Positions 30,584 through 38,391 of a DNA stretch of 44,720 bases are shown in pieces. Under the pieces are notes generated by a model, which worked only from the letters and a program-made list of their open reading frames with translations, made no database searches and was not told the origin of the DNA. The DNA is from Paracoccaceae bacterium (GTDB lineage Bacteria > Pseudomonadota > Alphaproteobacteria > Rhodobacterales > Rhodobacteraceae). Position numbers and translations under genes: made by a program. Position 1 is the stretch's first letter. The number at the start of each line of letters is the position of its first letter. Location: positions 1 through 44,720 of the forward strand of contig JANSXY010000029.1 in the NCBI GenBank assembly GCA_024742695.1. Direction: 5' to 3'.

Positions 30584-32892
30584 ACTTCCATCACCACGTC
30601 CAGTCTGTAGCGGATGCTGCCCAGGAGTACGCACGTCGCGGTTGGCACGTCTTCCCGGCACCGCCGGGCACGAAGCAGGGTTACGAGAAGGCCGAGAACA
30701 ACGCTGGCCGGCGCTGGGGCGCTTCAGACGATCCCGCAACCGTGGCGGCCCTGTTCGCGAGATATCCGCGCGCGAATGTCGGCATCGCGACTCAGGAAAC
30801 CGGCCTGGTCGTGCTCGACCTCGACCGCAAGGATGGCCGCGACGGTCTCGGTTGGCTCGCCGGGATGATCGAGGAACACGGCCCGCTGCCCGACACGATC
30901 GAGGCGGCGTCACCGAGTGGCGGCCGGCACATCTACTTCGCCGCGCCGGCTGGCTTCGACGCGAAGACATGCGAAGGCGAAATCGCGCCCGGCGTCGATG
31001 TGCGCGGCTGGGGCGGCATGGTCATCGCGCCGCCAAGCGTGAAGCCCGGCGCGGATCGGCCATATCACTGGCGCAACCCGCCCGGCCTGTTCGACGTGGC
31101 CGCCGCGCCGGCCTGGCTGCTGGACATCCTGCCGCGCCGCGACGAGCGGAAGCTTTCCGAGCGGGCCACCGCAGCCGCGCCGGCGGCCGATGATCGCTTT
31201 CGGATTAACTCGGGCCGCGACCAATGGGCCGCCGTCGCACTGCAAGACGAAATCGACGCGGTGCGGAGTGCGCCGGTAGGCCAGCGCAACAAGGCGCTGA
31301 ACCGCGCGGCGTTCAACCTGGGCCAGATCGTCGGCGGCGGCGGGCTGGCGGAAGACCTGGTGCGCGACCGGCTGACGCAAGCGGGCCGGATGGCCGGGCT
31401 TGAGCCGGGCGAAATCCCCAAGACGATCGACAGCGGACTGAGCAAGGGCATGGCACAGCCGCGCGGGCCGAAGCCCAGGACGGAAAGCGATGATGCGCCG
31501 CGATCAAACGCGCCCGACGAAATCGACCTGTCACACGATGCCCTGGCGTCCGACCTGGGCGCGCGCGGTTTCGACCGGGACGGGCGGCACGTCGCGACCT
31601 GGGGCAAGTGGCTGTTCTTCACCGGCACCCGCTGGGAAATCGACGACCGGCTGGATCACCTGACCCGCACCCGCGTCTTCCTGCGCGAGCGCGCCGACGA
31701 GTTGATCGGTTGGGCCGAGCGCAAGGCGGCGAAGACCGATGCCAAGGAAGGCGAAGGCAAGGGCGACAGGCTGCGCCAATGGGGCAAGGACCAGGCGCAC
31801 GCGCTGCGGTCCAAGACGACCGTGGCAGCCGTCGAAAGCCTGGCACGATCGAACCCGGAGAGCGTCGCCAGCGCCGAAGACTTCGACGCCGACAGGCTGC
31901 TGCTGGGCACGCCCGGCGGCACCGTTGACCTGCGCACCGGAAAACTACGCCCGGCTCGTCGCGAGGACATGATCACCAAGCTGACCGCCTGCGCACCGGC
32001 ACCGCCGGGCGCTCGCCCGGCGCGGTGGCTGGCCTTCCTCGATGACATCTTCGACGGCGACCGCGACGTGATCGGCTTCATGCAGCGCGCGGCCGGCTAC
32101 GCCCTCACCGGCATGACGAACGAGCACAAGCTGCTGTTCCTCTACGGCACCGGCCGGAACGGAAAATCGGTCTTCCTGAATACCCTCACCTGGATATGGG
32201 CGGACTACGCCCGCCGGGCCGCGGCTGAAACCTTCCTCAACACCCAGAACGACAAGCACGCCACCGGCATCGCCGGGCTGCAAGGCGCGCGCCTGGTGGC
32301 CGGTTCCGAACTGCCCAAGGGCCGATCCTGGGATGAAAGCCTGATCAAGGATCTCACCGGCGGCGACCGCCTCACCGCGCGGTTCATGCGCGGCGACTTC
32401 TTCGACTTCGACCCGCAGCTCACCCTGTTCATCGCCGGGAACAACCAACCTTCATTCCGTGGCGTCGACGAGGCGATCCGTGCGCGCGTCGTGCTGGTGC
32501 CCTTCCTCGTCACCATCCCGCCTGAGAAGCGCGACAAGCGCCTGGACGAGAAGCTGAAGGCCGAAGGGCCGGCAATTCTCCGGTGGGCCATAGACGGCGC
32601 GCTGGAATGGCAGCGGGGCGGGCTGAGCGTGCCACAGGCGGTGGCGGCGGCGTCCGAGGAATACATGGATGACGAGGACACGCTGGCGCAATTCCTCGCC
32701 GACGAGACGAGCGCCGACCCGATGGCATTCATCACCACCACCGACCTGCACCGGCGCTTCGCCCAATGGTCCGAGCGCCAAGGCCTGCACCCCTGGACGC
32801 TGCACACGCTGCGGAAAGAACTGAAAAGCCGCGGGATGAAGGACCACCGCAAGACGATCGGCCGCGGCTTCGTCGGCCTGAAACTGAAATGA
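30580..32892 (+). CDS. P4-type primase-helicase (bifunctional DNA primase/polymerase + D5-like SF3 helicase)
   Basis: A 770-residue replication protein. The N-terminal prim-pol domain (about residues 10-190) contains YARRGWHVFPAPPGTKQG, the catalytic DLD in VVLDLDRKDG and the SPSGGRHIYF motif. A linker leads to the D5_N/P4 helicase with Walker A LYGTGRNGKSVF near residues 520-531, a Walker B-like region in the D(L)TGGDRLTARFM part, and sensor LFIAGNNQPSF. The C-terminal winged domain ends RKTIGRGFVGLKLK. P4 alpha-type proteins both prime and unwind at an origin they recognise. The inverted repeat starting 12 bp after the stop is a candidate for that origin. Confidence 0.92.
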   Translation: MNFHHHVQSVADAAQEYARRGWHVFPAPPGTKQGYEKAENNAGRRWGASDDPATVAALFARYPRANVGIATQETGLVVLDLDRKDGRDGLGWLAGMIEEHGPLPDTIEAASPSGGRHIYFAAPAGFDAKTCEGEIAPGVDVRGWGGMVIAPPSVKPGADRPYHWRNPPGLFDVAAAPAWLLDILPRRDERKLSERATAAAPAADDRFRINSGRDQWAAVALQDEIDAVRSAPVGQRNKALNRAAFNLGQIVGGGGLAEDLVRDRLTQAGRMAGLEPGEIPKTIDSGLSKGMAQPRGPKPRTESDDAPRSNAPDEIDLSHDALASDLGARGFDRDGRHVATWGKWLFFTGTRWEIDDRLDHLTRTRVFLRERADELIGWAERKAAKTDAKEGEGKGDRLRQWGKDQAHALRSKTTVAAVESLARSNPESVASAEDFDADRLLLGTPGGTVDLRTGKLRPARREDMITKLTACAPAPPGARPARWLAFLDDIFDGDRDVIGFMQRAAGYALTGMTNEHKLLFLYGTGRNGKSVFLNTLTWIWADYARRAAAETFLNTQNDKHATGIAGLQGARLVAGSELPKGRSWDESLIKDLTGGDRLTARFMRGDFFDFDPQLTLFIAGNNQPSFRGVDEAIRARVVLVPFLVTIPPEKRDKRLDEKLKAEGPAILRWAIDGALEWQRGGLSVPQAVAAASEEYMDDEDTLAQFLADETSADPMAFITTTDLHRRFAQWSERQGLHPWTLHTLRKELKSRGMKDHRKTIGRGFVGLKLK

Positions 32893-32903
32893 TCGGGCCG
32901 GGA

Positions 32904-33006
32904 ATGACGCTTATGACGCTTCCTTGCATATCAACCGTATGCGCGCGCGCATACGCGCCTACGCGCGCGTAACGGTGGATATGGGGCAAAGCGTCATAAG
33001 CGTCAT
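32904..33006. repeat. Large inverted repeat with four 9-mer iterons; candidate origin of the element
   Basis: Two 35-nt arms (32904-32938 and 32972-33006) are reverse complements at 29 of 35 positions, the outer 18 being perfect. Each arm carries two tandem copies of ATGACGCTT, so four copies exist, two per orientation. The 33-nt centre contains two further palindromes, TATGCGCGCGCGCATA and TACGCGCGCGTA. It lies immediately downstream of the P4-type primase-helicase. Origin function is inferred from this placement and the iteron-like structure. Confidence 0.65.
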
Positions 33007-33071
33007 GGCCGCCGCCGCGGTGGCGCGCCGGCCGGCCTATCAAAGGTCACCACCACGAAAGGAACCGGCCG

Positions 33072-33164
33072 ATGCCTGGCCCTTACCCGAATACCCTCAG
33101 GAGCTACGAAACGGGCCTGCACCCTACGCCACTCGGTTGGGTTGGTGGCTATGACTGGTGCTGA
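33072..33164 (+). CDS. Possible 30-residue micro-ORF
   Basis: An ATG at 33072 follows AAAGGAACCGGCCG and opens MPGPYPNTLRSYETGLHPTP plus ten residues (LGWVGGYDWC), ending TGA 33162-33164 inside the start of the XRE gene. It is Pro/Gly/Tyr-rich and not recognisable. The ribosome site and the overlap suggest it could be a leader peptide coupled to the next gene, but this could also be chance. Confidence 0.35.
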   Translation: MPGPYPNTLRSYETGLHPTPLGWVGGYDWC

Positions 33165-33615
33165 CTTGAAGCAGGCGCGAAAAGCCCGTGGCCTGTCGCG
33201 CCCGGCCCTTGCCGCACTTACCGGTTTGCATCCCGACTCCATCCGCTACTGGGAACGGAAGGAAGCAATCGACGTTCGTGGTTACGCGCCAGCCCGAATT
33301 ATTGCTGTACTGGGTTTGAAGGCCGCGCCTCGACCGAGGCCCGAGCGAGGGAATATTTCCCGACCAACACGCGCGCGGGGTGGGGTCTTAGCCGCCTTGG
33401 GGAATATGCCTGCCAAGGCGGTGGGCGCTCGGTGCGGTGCGAAGACACGCAGGGGCACAGCGTGCCGGGCGAAGGCGCTGCCAGGCAAGACGCGGTGCAA
33501 GTTTCACGGAGGGGCTAGCACCGGACCGAGGACAGCGGAGGGGAAGGCCCGTATCGCGGACGCGCAACGGCGGCGGTGGGCAACCTGGCGGTCACGCAGG
33601 TTCATCGACGCATGA
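33151..33615 (+). CDS. XRE-type HTH protein fused to a Cys/His HGG-motif domain
   Basis: A 154-residue protein with two parts. Residues 1-55 form an XRE helix-turn-helix (LKQARKARGLSRPALAALTG then DSIRYWERKEAI). Residues about 92-145 carry RCGAKTRRGTACRAKALPGK, then TRCKFHGGASTGPRTAEGKA, a C-x7-C-x9-C-x2-H set that looks like a small metal site and ends in the HGGxSTGPRT signature seen in many short phage and element proteins. The function of that motif is not established. The ATG at 33151 was chosen over TTG 33142. It is the last gene of the integrative element and may be its repressor. Confidence 0.75.
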   Translation: MTGADLKQARKARGLSRPALAALTGLHPDSIRYWERKEAIDVRGYAPARIIAVLGLKAAPRPRPERGNISRPTRARGGVLAALGNMPAKAVGARCGAKTRRGTACRAKALPGKTRCKFHGGASTGPRTAEGKARIADAQRRRWATWRSRRFIDA

Positions 33616-33759
33616 AAGGCTCGTATGGCAAGGGTGTATACCCAGGCCGATAGGCCTGCCATGCCTGAAGTGCGATGGCGCGCTGCTGCGTCTGGATCTG
33701 TTCGAGTTGAACGCAAGCGTTGAGATTTCGAGAGCGTCAGGTCTTCTGTGTATCGGTGA

Positions 33760-33828
33760 GGCATCAGCGCCGTGCGCCTGAAACACATTCTTCGCCAGGT
33801 CGAGCCCGACCGTTATAATCTCCGACAT
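33760..33828 (-). pseudogene. IS110-family transposase, 5' fragment only
   Basis: Reading from the ATG at 33826-33828, the first 23 residues MSEIITVGLDLAKNVFQAHG plus ADA are the characteristic N-terminus of IS110/IS1111 transposases, including the first catalytic Asp of the DEDD set (GLDLAK). After that the frame runs into unrelated sequence, so only the extreme 5' end of a gene of over 300 codons remains. Confidence 0.75.
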
Positions 33829-33899
33829 GACCGCTCCCCTCTGTGGATCCTCGCAGACCCACCTTGGCACATCGATGCCGTCGGGGGGCGGTTACATCA

Positions 33900-34025
33900 T
33901 CAGAGCCCTCGCACGGCATTCTCCATGCCACGCTTGGCGTCGTCGACCTCGGAGATCTCGTCTATCAGCGCCGTCTTGAGCTTCGCCGTCCACCATTTGA
34001 CGCCGTCGTCCATCGCCACGCTCAT
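33900..34025 (-). pseudogene. DUF1153/IS3-orfA-like remnant with internal deletion
   Basis: A 41-codon ORF: MSVAMDDGVKWWTAKLKTAL, then IDEISEVDDAKRGMENAVRG and L. Its two ends match the start (MDDGVKRWTAKRKTAL type) and end (WVDDAKRGMENAL type) of the small DUF1153 helix-turn-helix proteins that serve as IS3-type transposase helpers. The roughly 25-residue helix-turn-helix between them is missing, so this is a deletion remnant rather than a working gene. Identification is from memory of the family. Confidence 0.6.
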
Positions 34026-34108
34026 CGGTACCGTCTCCCATGTAGCATGAGAAGACTATCACCGGGTCGATACAATGGCTAAGAAGGTCAATCAGTCTGG
34101 AGCGTACC

Positions 34109-34789
34109 CTAGCGGTAGCCGCCCGAGATCGGAACAAGCGCGCCGGTGATGTAGCTCGACGCTGGGCCGAGCAGGAACATCACGAGGTCCGCGACTTCGG
34201 CCGCGGTCGCGGCCCGTCCGAGCGGGATATCGAGCAGCGCGGCATCGTATTGCTCGGGCGTGAGCAGCGCCCGACCCATCGGCCCCTCGACGAGGCCCGG
34301 GCAGATCGCGTTGATGCGGATCCGCCGGGGGCCGAGATCGAAGGCGAGGTGGCGCACCATCCCGTTCATCGCCCATTTGCAGGCGGTGTAATGCGGCCCC
34401 CCGACCGGGCTGTGGTCGAAGGCTGCGGTCGATGAGACGGCGACGATCGATGCGCCGTCGCGCAGAAGCGGCAGGGCTGCGTGGATGATCGCGTAGAGGC
34501 TGTTGAGGTTCACATCCATCATGTGCCGCCAGCGCGCGGGCGGGACACGCCCAATTGGCCCGGGTTCGAGGATCCCGTGGGAAAGCACGATCCCGTCCAG
34601 CGGCCCACTGACGGCCGCAACCGCCGCGGCGAGGGCGTCGTCATCGGTGAAATCGGCGACCTGCGCGGCATCCGGCCCAGGCAGGTGCGAAAGCCCGATC
34701 ACCTCGTCGCCCTGTGCGCGCAGCGCCGCGAGCGCGCCCGTCCCGACGCTGCCGCCGATCCCAGTCAGAAGGATTCTGCGTCCGGCCAT
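34109..34789 (-). CDS. Short-chain dehydrogenase/reductase
   Basis: A 226-residue classical SDR. The cofactor loop is LLTGIGGSVGTGAL (a variant of TGxxxGxG), DF at 50-51 suggests NAD-type adenine binding, NLNSLY supplies the structural Asn, and the catalytic set is Ser in VAVSSTAAFD plus Tyr and Lys in HYTACKWAMNG. The C-terminal GALVPISGGYR is typical. The start ATG 34789 is preceded by AAGGAAGCAGG on its strand. It lies 31 bp downstream of the DapA-family gene in the same orientation, so it should reduce or oxidise an intermediate of the same pathway. Substrate unknown. Confidence 0.88.
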   Translation of the reverse strand: MAGRRILLTGIGGSVGTGALAALRAQGDEVIGLSHLPGPDAAQVADFTDDDALAAAVAAVSGPLDGIVLSHGILEPGPIGRVPPARWRHMMDVNLNSLYAIIHAALPLLRDGASIVAVSSTAAFDHSPVGGPHYTACKWAMNGMVRHLAFDLGPRRIRINAICPGLVEGPMGRALLTPEQYDAALLDIPLGRAATAAEVADLVMFLLGPASSYITGALVPISGGYR

Positions 34790-34820
34790 CCTGCTTCCTT
34801 TCATGCTGCCAAGGGAGATC

Positions 34821-35777
34821 TCAGCCGAGCCCCCGGGTCGAGACGAGCACCGCGCGCGCCTCGGGGCCGAGCCGCGCGATCAGGTGGTCGAGTTCGGCGC
34901 GGTCCTGGGTGCCGAGCGCGGGGCCCGGCGCGCGCACGGCCGCGCTGCGGATGACGCCGCGCCGGCGCAGCACCTCCTTGCGCAGGGCAAGGCCGATGCC
35001 GGGCTGCTGTTCATACCGGATGAGGGGCAGATAGGCGTCGAAGAGGTCGTAGGCCCCCGCCATGTCGCCCGCGGCGTGGCGGCGGCAGACCTCGGCCAGC
35101 ATCTCGGGAAAGGCAAAGCCTGTCATCGCCCCGTCCGCGCCGCGGTCGAGCTCGTGCGGCAGAAACACGCCGCTGTTACCGACCAGCACGCTCAGCCGCC
35201 GCCCGCCCGTGGCGGCGGCCTCGGCGCGCAGGCGCGAGAGCTTGTTCAGCCCGGGGAAATCCTCGTGCTTGAACATCACGAGGTTGGGGTGCGCGGCCGT
35301 CAGCGCGACGACATTGCGCACCGAGATGTGCACGCCGTTTATCGGTGGGAAGTCCTGCAGGCAGACGGGCGTGTCCGCGCCCACCGCGCTGATGGCAGCA
35401 CCGAGATAGCGCTCGACCGCCTCGTCGCCCTGAAGCCCCGGGGTGGGTGCGATCATGACCCCGCCGGCGCCGGCGTCCATCGAGAACCGCGCGAGATCGC
35501 TTAGAATCGCGATGCCGGGGGCAGAGACGCCGACGACAACGGGCACGCGCCCGGCCGTGCGCGCGATCACCCGACGCACGAAGGCGCGCGCCTCGGCCGG
35601 GGCGAGCTTCGGCGCCTCGCCCATCACGCCGAGGATCGTGATCCCGCGCGCGCCGCTTTCAAGAAAGAAGTCCACCATCGAGTCAGTGCTCGCCGCATCG
35701 ACCGAGCCATCCTCGGCAAACGGCGTAGGCGCGATGACACAGAGCCCGTCGGACGCCTCGGTGATCGCGCTCGCCAT
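34821..35777 (-). CDS. DapA/NAL-superfamily lyase or dehydratase
   Basis: A 318-residue TIM-barrel aldolase of the dihydrodipicolinate synthase/N-acetylneuraminate lyase superfamily. The Schiff-base lysine is K170 in LVMFKHED, and VVVGVSAPG and VLVGNSGVFLPHEL match the later strands. The usual GTTGE loop is GVMGEAP (residues 50-56) and the catalytic Tyr motif YNxP is replaced by QDFPP (141-145), so it is not DHDPS itself. Related enzymes cleave or dehydrate 2-oxo acids or deaminate pyrroline carboxylates. It is divergent from the GntR gene, with the shared control region between. Confidence 0.85.
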   Translation of the reverse strand: MASAITEASDGLCVIAPTPFAEDGSVDAASTDSMVDFFLESGARGITILGVMGEAPKLAPAEARAFVRRVIARTAGRVPVVVGVSAPGIAILSDLARFSMDAGAGGVMIAPTPGLQGDEAVERYLGAAISAVGADTPVCLQDFPPINGVHISVRNVVALTAAHPNLVMFKHEDFPGLNKLSRLRAEAAATGGRRLSVLVGNSGVFLPHELDRGADGAMTGFAFPEMLAEVCRRHAAGDMAGAYDLFDAYLPLIRYEQQPGIGLALRKEVLRRRGVIRSAAVRAPGPALGTQDRAELDHLIARLGPEARAVLVSTRGLG

Positions 35778-35819
35778 CCGCTGTTCCCTTCCAAAGGCTG
35801 TTGCCAGCGGGACATTAAC

Positions 35820-35827
35820 GGTATACC
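35820..35827. promoter_or_regulatory. Candidate GntR operator in the divergent control region
   Basis: GGTATACC lies at the centre of attaacGGTATACCaattg, between the divergent DapA-like and GntR genes. FCD-type GntR regulators commonly bind short palindromes with a TATA-like centre of this form. Autoregulation and control of both transcripts is inferred. Confidence 0.45.
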
Positions 35828-35860
35828 AATTGCATTACAACGGCATCGTGATGGTGGGCG

Positions 35861-36586
35861 ATGGCTTCGCAGCCTCAGACACTCGGCGAAACGCTCGACA
35901 AGCTGGACGGTGACGTCGCCGCGCCGCGCCTTGCCTCGGTCGCATATGAGCAGATCCTCGACGCACTGGTGGCGGGCAAGCTGCCGGGCGGCTCGATCAT
36001 TCAGGAGCGGCTGCTCGCGCGGTTGCTCAACCTTTCGCGCACGCCGGTGCGCGAGGCGATCAGCCGGCTCGAGGGCGAGGGGCTGTTGCAACGCGTCTCG
36101 CCCCGGGTGCTCATGGTCAACCGCGTGACGGTCGCCGAGGTGCTCGAGATCCTCTCTGTCCGCCGCCTGCTCGAGGTCGAGGCGGTCGGACTCGCGGCAG
36201 GCAAGATGCCGCATGAGGAGATCGACGCGCTCTGTGCGAGGGTCGAGGCGCTGCTCGCCGCCCGGACGGTGACGGCCGAGGCCTATCACCTGCTCGACGA
36301 CCACATCCACGAGGGGATCGCGCGCGCTGCCGGCAACTGGACGCTGCTTGCGATAGTGCTCGATCTGCGACGCAAGACCGCGATGTTCGACATGCGCCGT
36401 GTGCCGGAACGCTTCCGCCCCTCCTGCGAGGAGCACCTCGAGATCCTCGGCGCAATGAGGGTGGGCGATGGCGCCGCGGCGGCGCGGGCGATCGCGCTGC
36501 ACATCGACAATGTCCGGAAGAGCATCCTGCACCGTCTGTCGGCGGGTATCGACCTCGGCGCCGCGCGCGGAGAGGGCCGGACATGA
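35861..36586 (+). CDS. GntR-family transcriptional regulator (FCD/FadR subfamily)
   Basis: A 241-residue regulator. The N-terminal winged helix (about residues 25-90) contains YEQILDALVAGKLPGGSIIQ, LARLLNLSRTPVREAISRLE and EGEGLLQRV, the standard GntR signature. The C-terminal FCD domain is all-helical with VRRLLEVEAVGLAAG, HLLDDHIHEGIARAAGN and EEHLEILGAMRVGDGAAAARAIALHI; its Asp/His residues usually bind a metal and an organic acid ligand. It overlaps the amidotransferase gene in ATGA and heads the transport/hydrolase operon, so it most likely senses the imported compound or a breakdown acid. Confidence 0.92.
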   Translation: MASQPQTLGETLDKLDGDVAAPRLASVAYEQILDALVAGKLPGGSIIQERLLARLLNLSRTPVREAISRLEGEGLLQRVSPRVLMVNRVTVAEVLEILSVRRLLEVEAVGLAAGKMPHEEIDALCARVEALLAARTVTAEAYHLLDDHIHEGIARAAGNWTLLAIVLDLRRKTAMFDMRRVPERFRPSCEEHLEILGAMRVGDGAAAARAIALHIDNVRKSILHRLSAGIDLGAARGEGRT

Positions 36587-37281
36587 CGCGAATCGCCTAT
36601 CTCGAGAACGGCCCGACCCGCGATGATGCGAGCGGCCTGCCCGAACGCCTTTCGGCTCTCGGGGGCGAGGTCGTGCGATTCTGGGCTTTCCGCGACCGCT
36701 TTCCGCCCGACCCGGACGAATTCGACGGTTTCATCCTCTCGGGCAGCCCGCTCAGCGCCTATGATGCGCACGACTTCATCGCGCGCGAGCACGCCTTCAT
36801 CTGCGACATGGCCGCGATCGGCAAGCCGATACTCGGCCTGTGCTTTGGCAGCCAGATCCTCAGCTCGGCGCTGTGCGGGCGCGATCAGGTGTTCCGGCGC
36901 AGCCGCTGCGAGGTGGGCTATACCAGGCTCGCGCTTGGCAGTGCGGCAGCGACGGACGATCTCGTGCGCGGCTGCGGCCCCGAGGTCGAGATGTTCGTGT
37001 GGCACAATGACGAGGTGCGCGCGGATCATCCCGACATGGTCATCCTCGCGCAGAGTGCGGAGTGCCCCAATCACGTCTGGCGGTTCCGCGATCTGCCCGT
37101 CTGGGGCATCCAGGGCCACCCCGAGGTCACCGCCGCCAACGGCGGGGAGTGGTTCGGAAAGAGCCGCGCGGCGCTCGTCAAGGATGGCGCAGACGTGGAC
37201 GCACTGATCGCCGGCGCCCGTGACAGCATCGGCGGACTCGAGATGCTGGCAGCGTTCGTGCGCCGCTGCCGGCCAAGCTAA
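36583..37281 (+). CDS. Class I glutamine amidotransferase-fold protein
   Basis: A 232-residue stand-alone GATase1. The nucleophile elbow is ILGLCFGSQILS with C87, and the His-Glu of the triad are H179 and E181 in IQGHPEVT. LSGSPLSAYD is the oxyanion/glutamine-side loop. It resembles the GMP synthase-type amidotransferase domain rather than PuuD (GATase class with different elbow context), and no synthetase partner lies nearby. In a catabolic operon such proteins often hydrolyse gamma-glutamyl or related amide bonds instead of transferring ammonia. That is inference here. It is translationally coupled to the GntR regulator. Confidence 0.85.
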   Translation: MTRIAYLENGPTRDDASGLPERLSALGGEVVRFWAFRDRFPPDPDEFDGFILSGSPLSAYDAHDFIAREHAFICDMAAIGKPILGLCFGSQILSSALCGRDQVFRRSRCEVGYTRLALGSAAATDDLVRGCGPEVEMFVWHNDEVRADHPDMVILAQSAECPNHVWRFRDLPVWGIQGHPEVTAANGGEWFGKSRAALVKDGADVDALIAGARDSIGGLEMLAAFVRRCRPS

Positions 37282-37311
37282 CACCCTCAACCAACTGGGA
37301 AGGAAACGAAC

Positions 37312-38361
37312 ATGAACAGGACTGTGAAGGCAGCAATATTCGCCGGGATGGCAGCCGTCGGCGCGACGTCTTCGCCCGCGCTCGCGGCGGAGATGGTGTT
37401 TGTTAGCTGGGGCGGCGCCTATCAGGACGCAATCCGCGCCGCATGGCTCGACCCCTTCAAGGCCGAGACCGGCGTCAGCGTGCTCGAGGAGACGGGCCCC
37501 GAGACCGCCAAGATTAAGGCGATGGTCGAGACCGGCACCGTGACATGGGACGTCGTGACGGACGGCGGCCTCGGCGTGGCGCGCGGCGCGGCCGAGGGGC
37601 TCTTCGAAGAGATCACCCCCGAGATGGTCGACCAGAGCCACGTCTATCCCGAGATCATCAACAAGCATGGCGTGCCCTCCGAGATCTTCTCGACGAACTT
37701 CGCCTTCTCGACGGCGGCCTTCCCCGACGGCGGGCCGCAGCCTGCATCCTGGGCCGATTTCTGGGATGTCGAGAAGTTCCCGGGCAAGCGCGCGCTCTAT
37801 GGCGGGCCAAACACCGTGCTCGAGGCCGCGCTCATGGCTGACGGCGTCGCGGCAGCCGACGTCTACAGCGTGCTCGCCACCCCCGAGGGGCAGGACCGCG
37901 CCTTTGGCAAGATCGAGGCGCTGAAGCCCCACATCGCCGTCTGGTGGACGAAGGGCGCGCAGCCCGCTCAGCTTCTGGGCAGCGGTGAGGTCGTGATGTC
38001 GAACGGCTGGAACGGCCGTATCGAGGCGGGCATCAAGGAAGGGCTGCCGATCAAGGCCGTCTGGAACGGGGCCGTCGCCGAGGTGGGCTATTTCATGATC
38101 GTGAAGGGTGCCAAGAACCGCGACACCGCGATCGCCTTCCTCAAGCATGCCGTTTCGCCCGAGGCCCAGGCCGAGTTCCACAAGTATGTCGCCTACGGCC
38201 CGGTTACGCCCGGCGCCTGGGACTTCATCCCGCAGGAAGAGTGGGCGCGCCTGCCGTCCTCGCCCGAGAACCTTGCCCAGTCGCTTTTCCTTAACGTGGA
38301 CTGGTGGCTTGCGAACGAACCGGCGATGATCGAGCGTTACAACACGCTGATGCAGCAGTAA
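37312..38361 (+). CDS. ABC transporter substrate-binding protein (PotD/spermidine-putrescine-like)
   Basis: A 349-residue periplasmic binding protein with a Sec signal (cleavage likely at SSPALA-AE near residue 26). The mature start MVFVSWGGAYQDAIRAAWLD is typical of the PotD/AfuA-like class, as are TWDVVTDGGLGVARGAAEG and the closing segment EAQAEFHKYVAYGPVTPGAW. A ribosome site GGAAGGAAA precedes the ATG. These proteins bind polyamines, but also opines, amino acid derivatives and phosphonates, so the ligand is open. Its permease and ATPase partners are two and three genes downstream. Confidence 0.92.
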   Translation: MNRTVKAAIFAGMAAVGATSSPALAAEMVFVSWGGAYQDAIRAAWLDPFKAETGVSVLEETGPETAKIKAMVETGTVTWDVVTDGGLGVARGAAEGLFEEITPEMVDQSHVYPEIINKHGVPSEIFSTNFAFSTAAFPDGGPQPASWADFWDVEKFPGKRALYGGPNTVLEAALMADGVAAADVYSVLATPEGQDRAFGKIEALKPHIAVWWTKGAQPAQLLGSGEVVMSNGWNGRIEAGIKEGLPIKAVWNGAVAEVGYFMIVKGAKNRDTAIAFLKHAVSPEAQAEFHKYVAYGPVTPGAWDFIPQEEWARLPSSPENLAQSLFLNVDWWLANEPAMIERYNTLMQQ

Positions 38362-38391
38362 GCCGGATCGGACTGGAGGCGGGAGCGGAAC

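Larger units (their letters stand above)
27823..33615 (+). mobile_element. Small integrative element with P4-type replication module (approximate limits)
   Basis: All genes from the integrase to the XRE/HGG protein lie on one strand and belong to types found on satellite-like integrative elements: tyrosine integrase, AlpA-like regulator, tiny overlapping ORFs and P4-type primase-helicase. The sequence from 29.2 to 29.7 kb is visibly more AT-rich than the flanks. No tRNA adjoins either end, and no attachment-site repeat was found by eye, so the limits are set at the integrase promoter and the last element gene. Confidence 0.7.
33616..34108. other. Intergenic IS graveyard between the element and the catabolic island
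   Basis: About 490 bp without an intact gene. It contains an IS110-like 5' fragment (33760-33828) and a shrunken DUF1153-type ORF (33900-34025), both on the minus strand. In 33616-33759 the minus strand has a 44-codon open stretch ending at the TGA near 33604 that I cannot assign. Nothing else is recognised. Confidence 0.6.
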
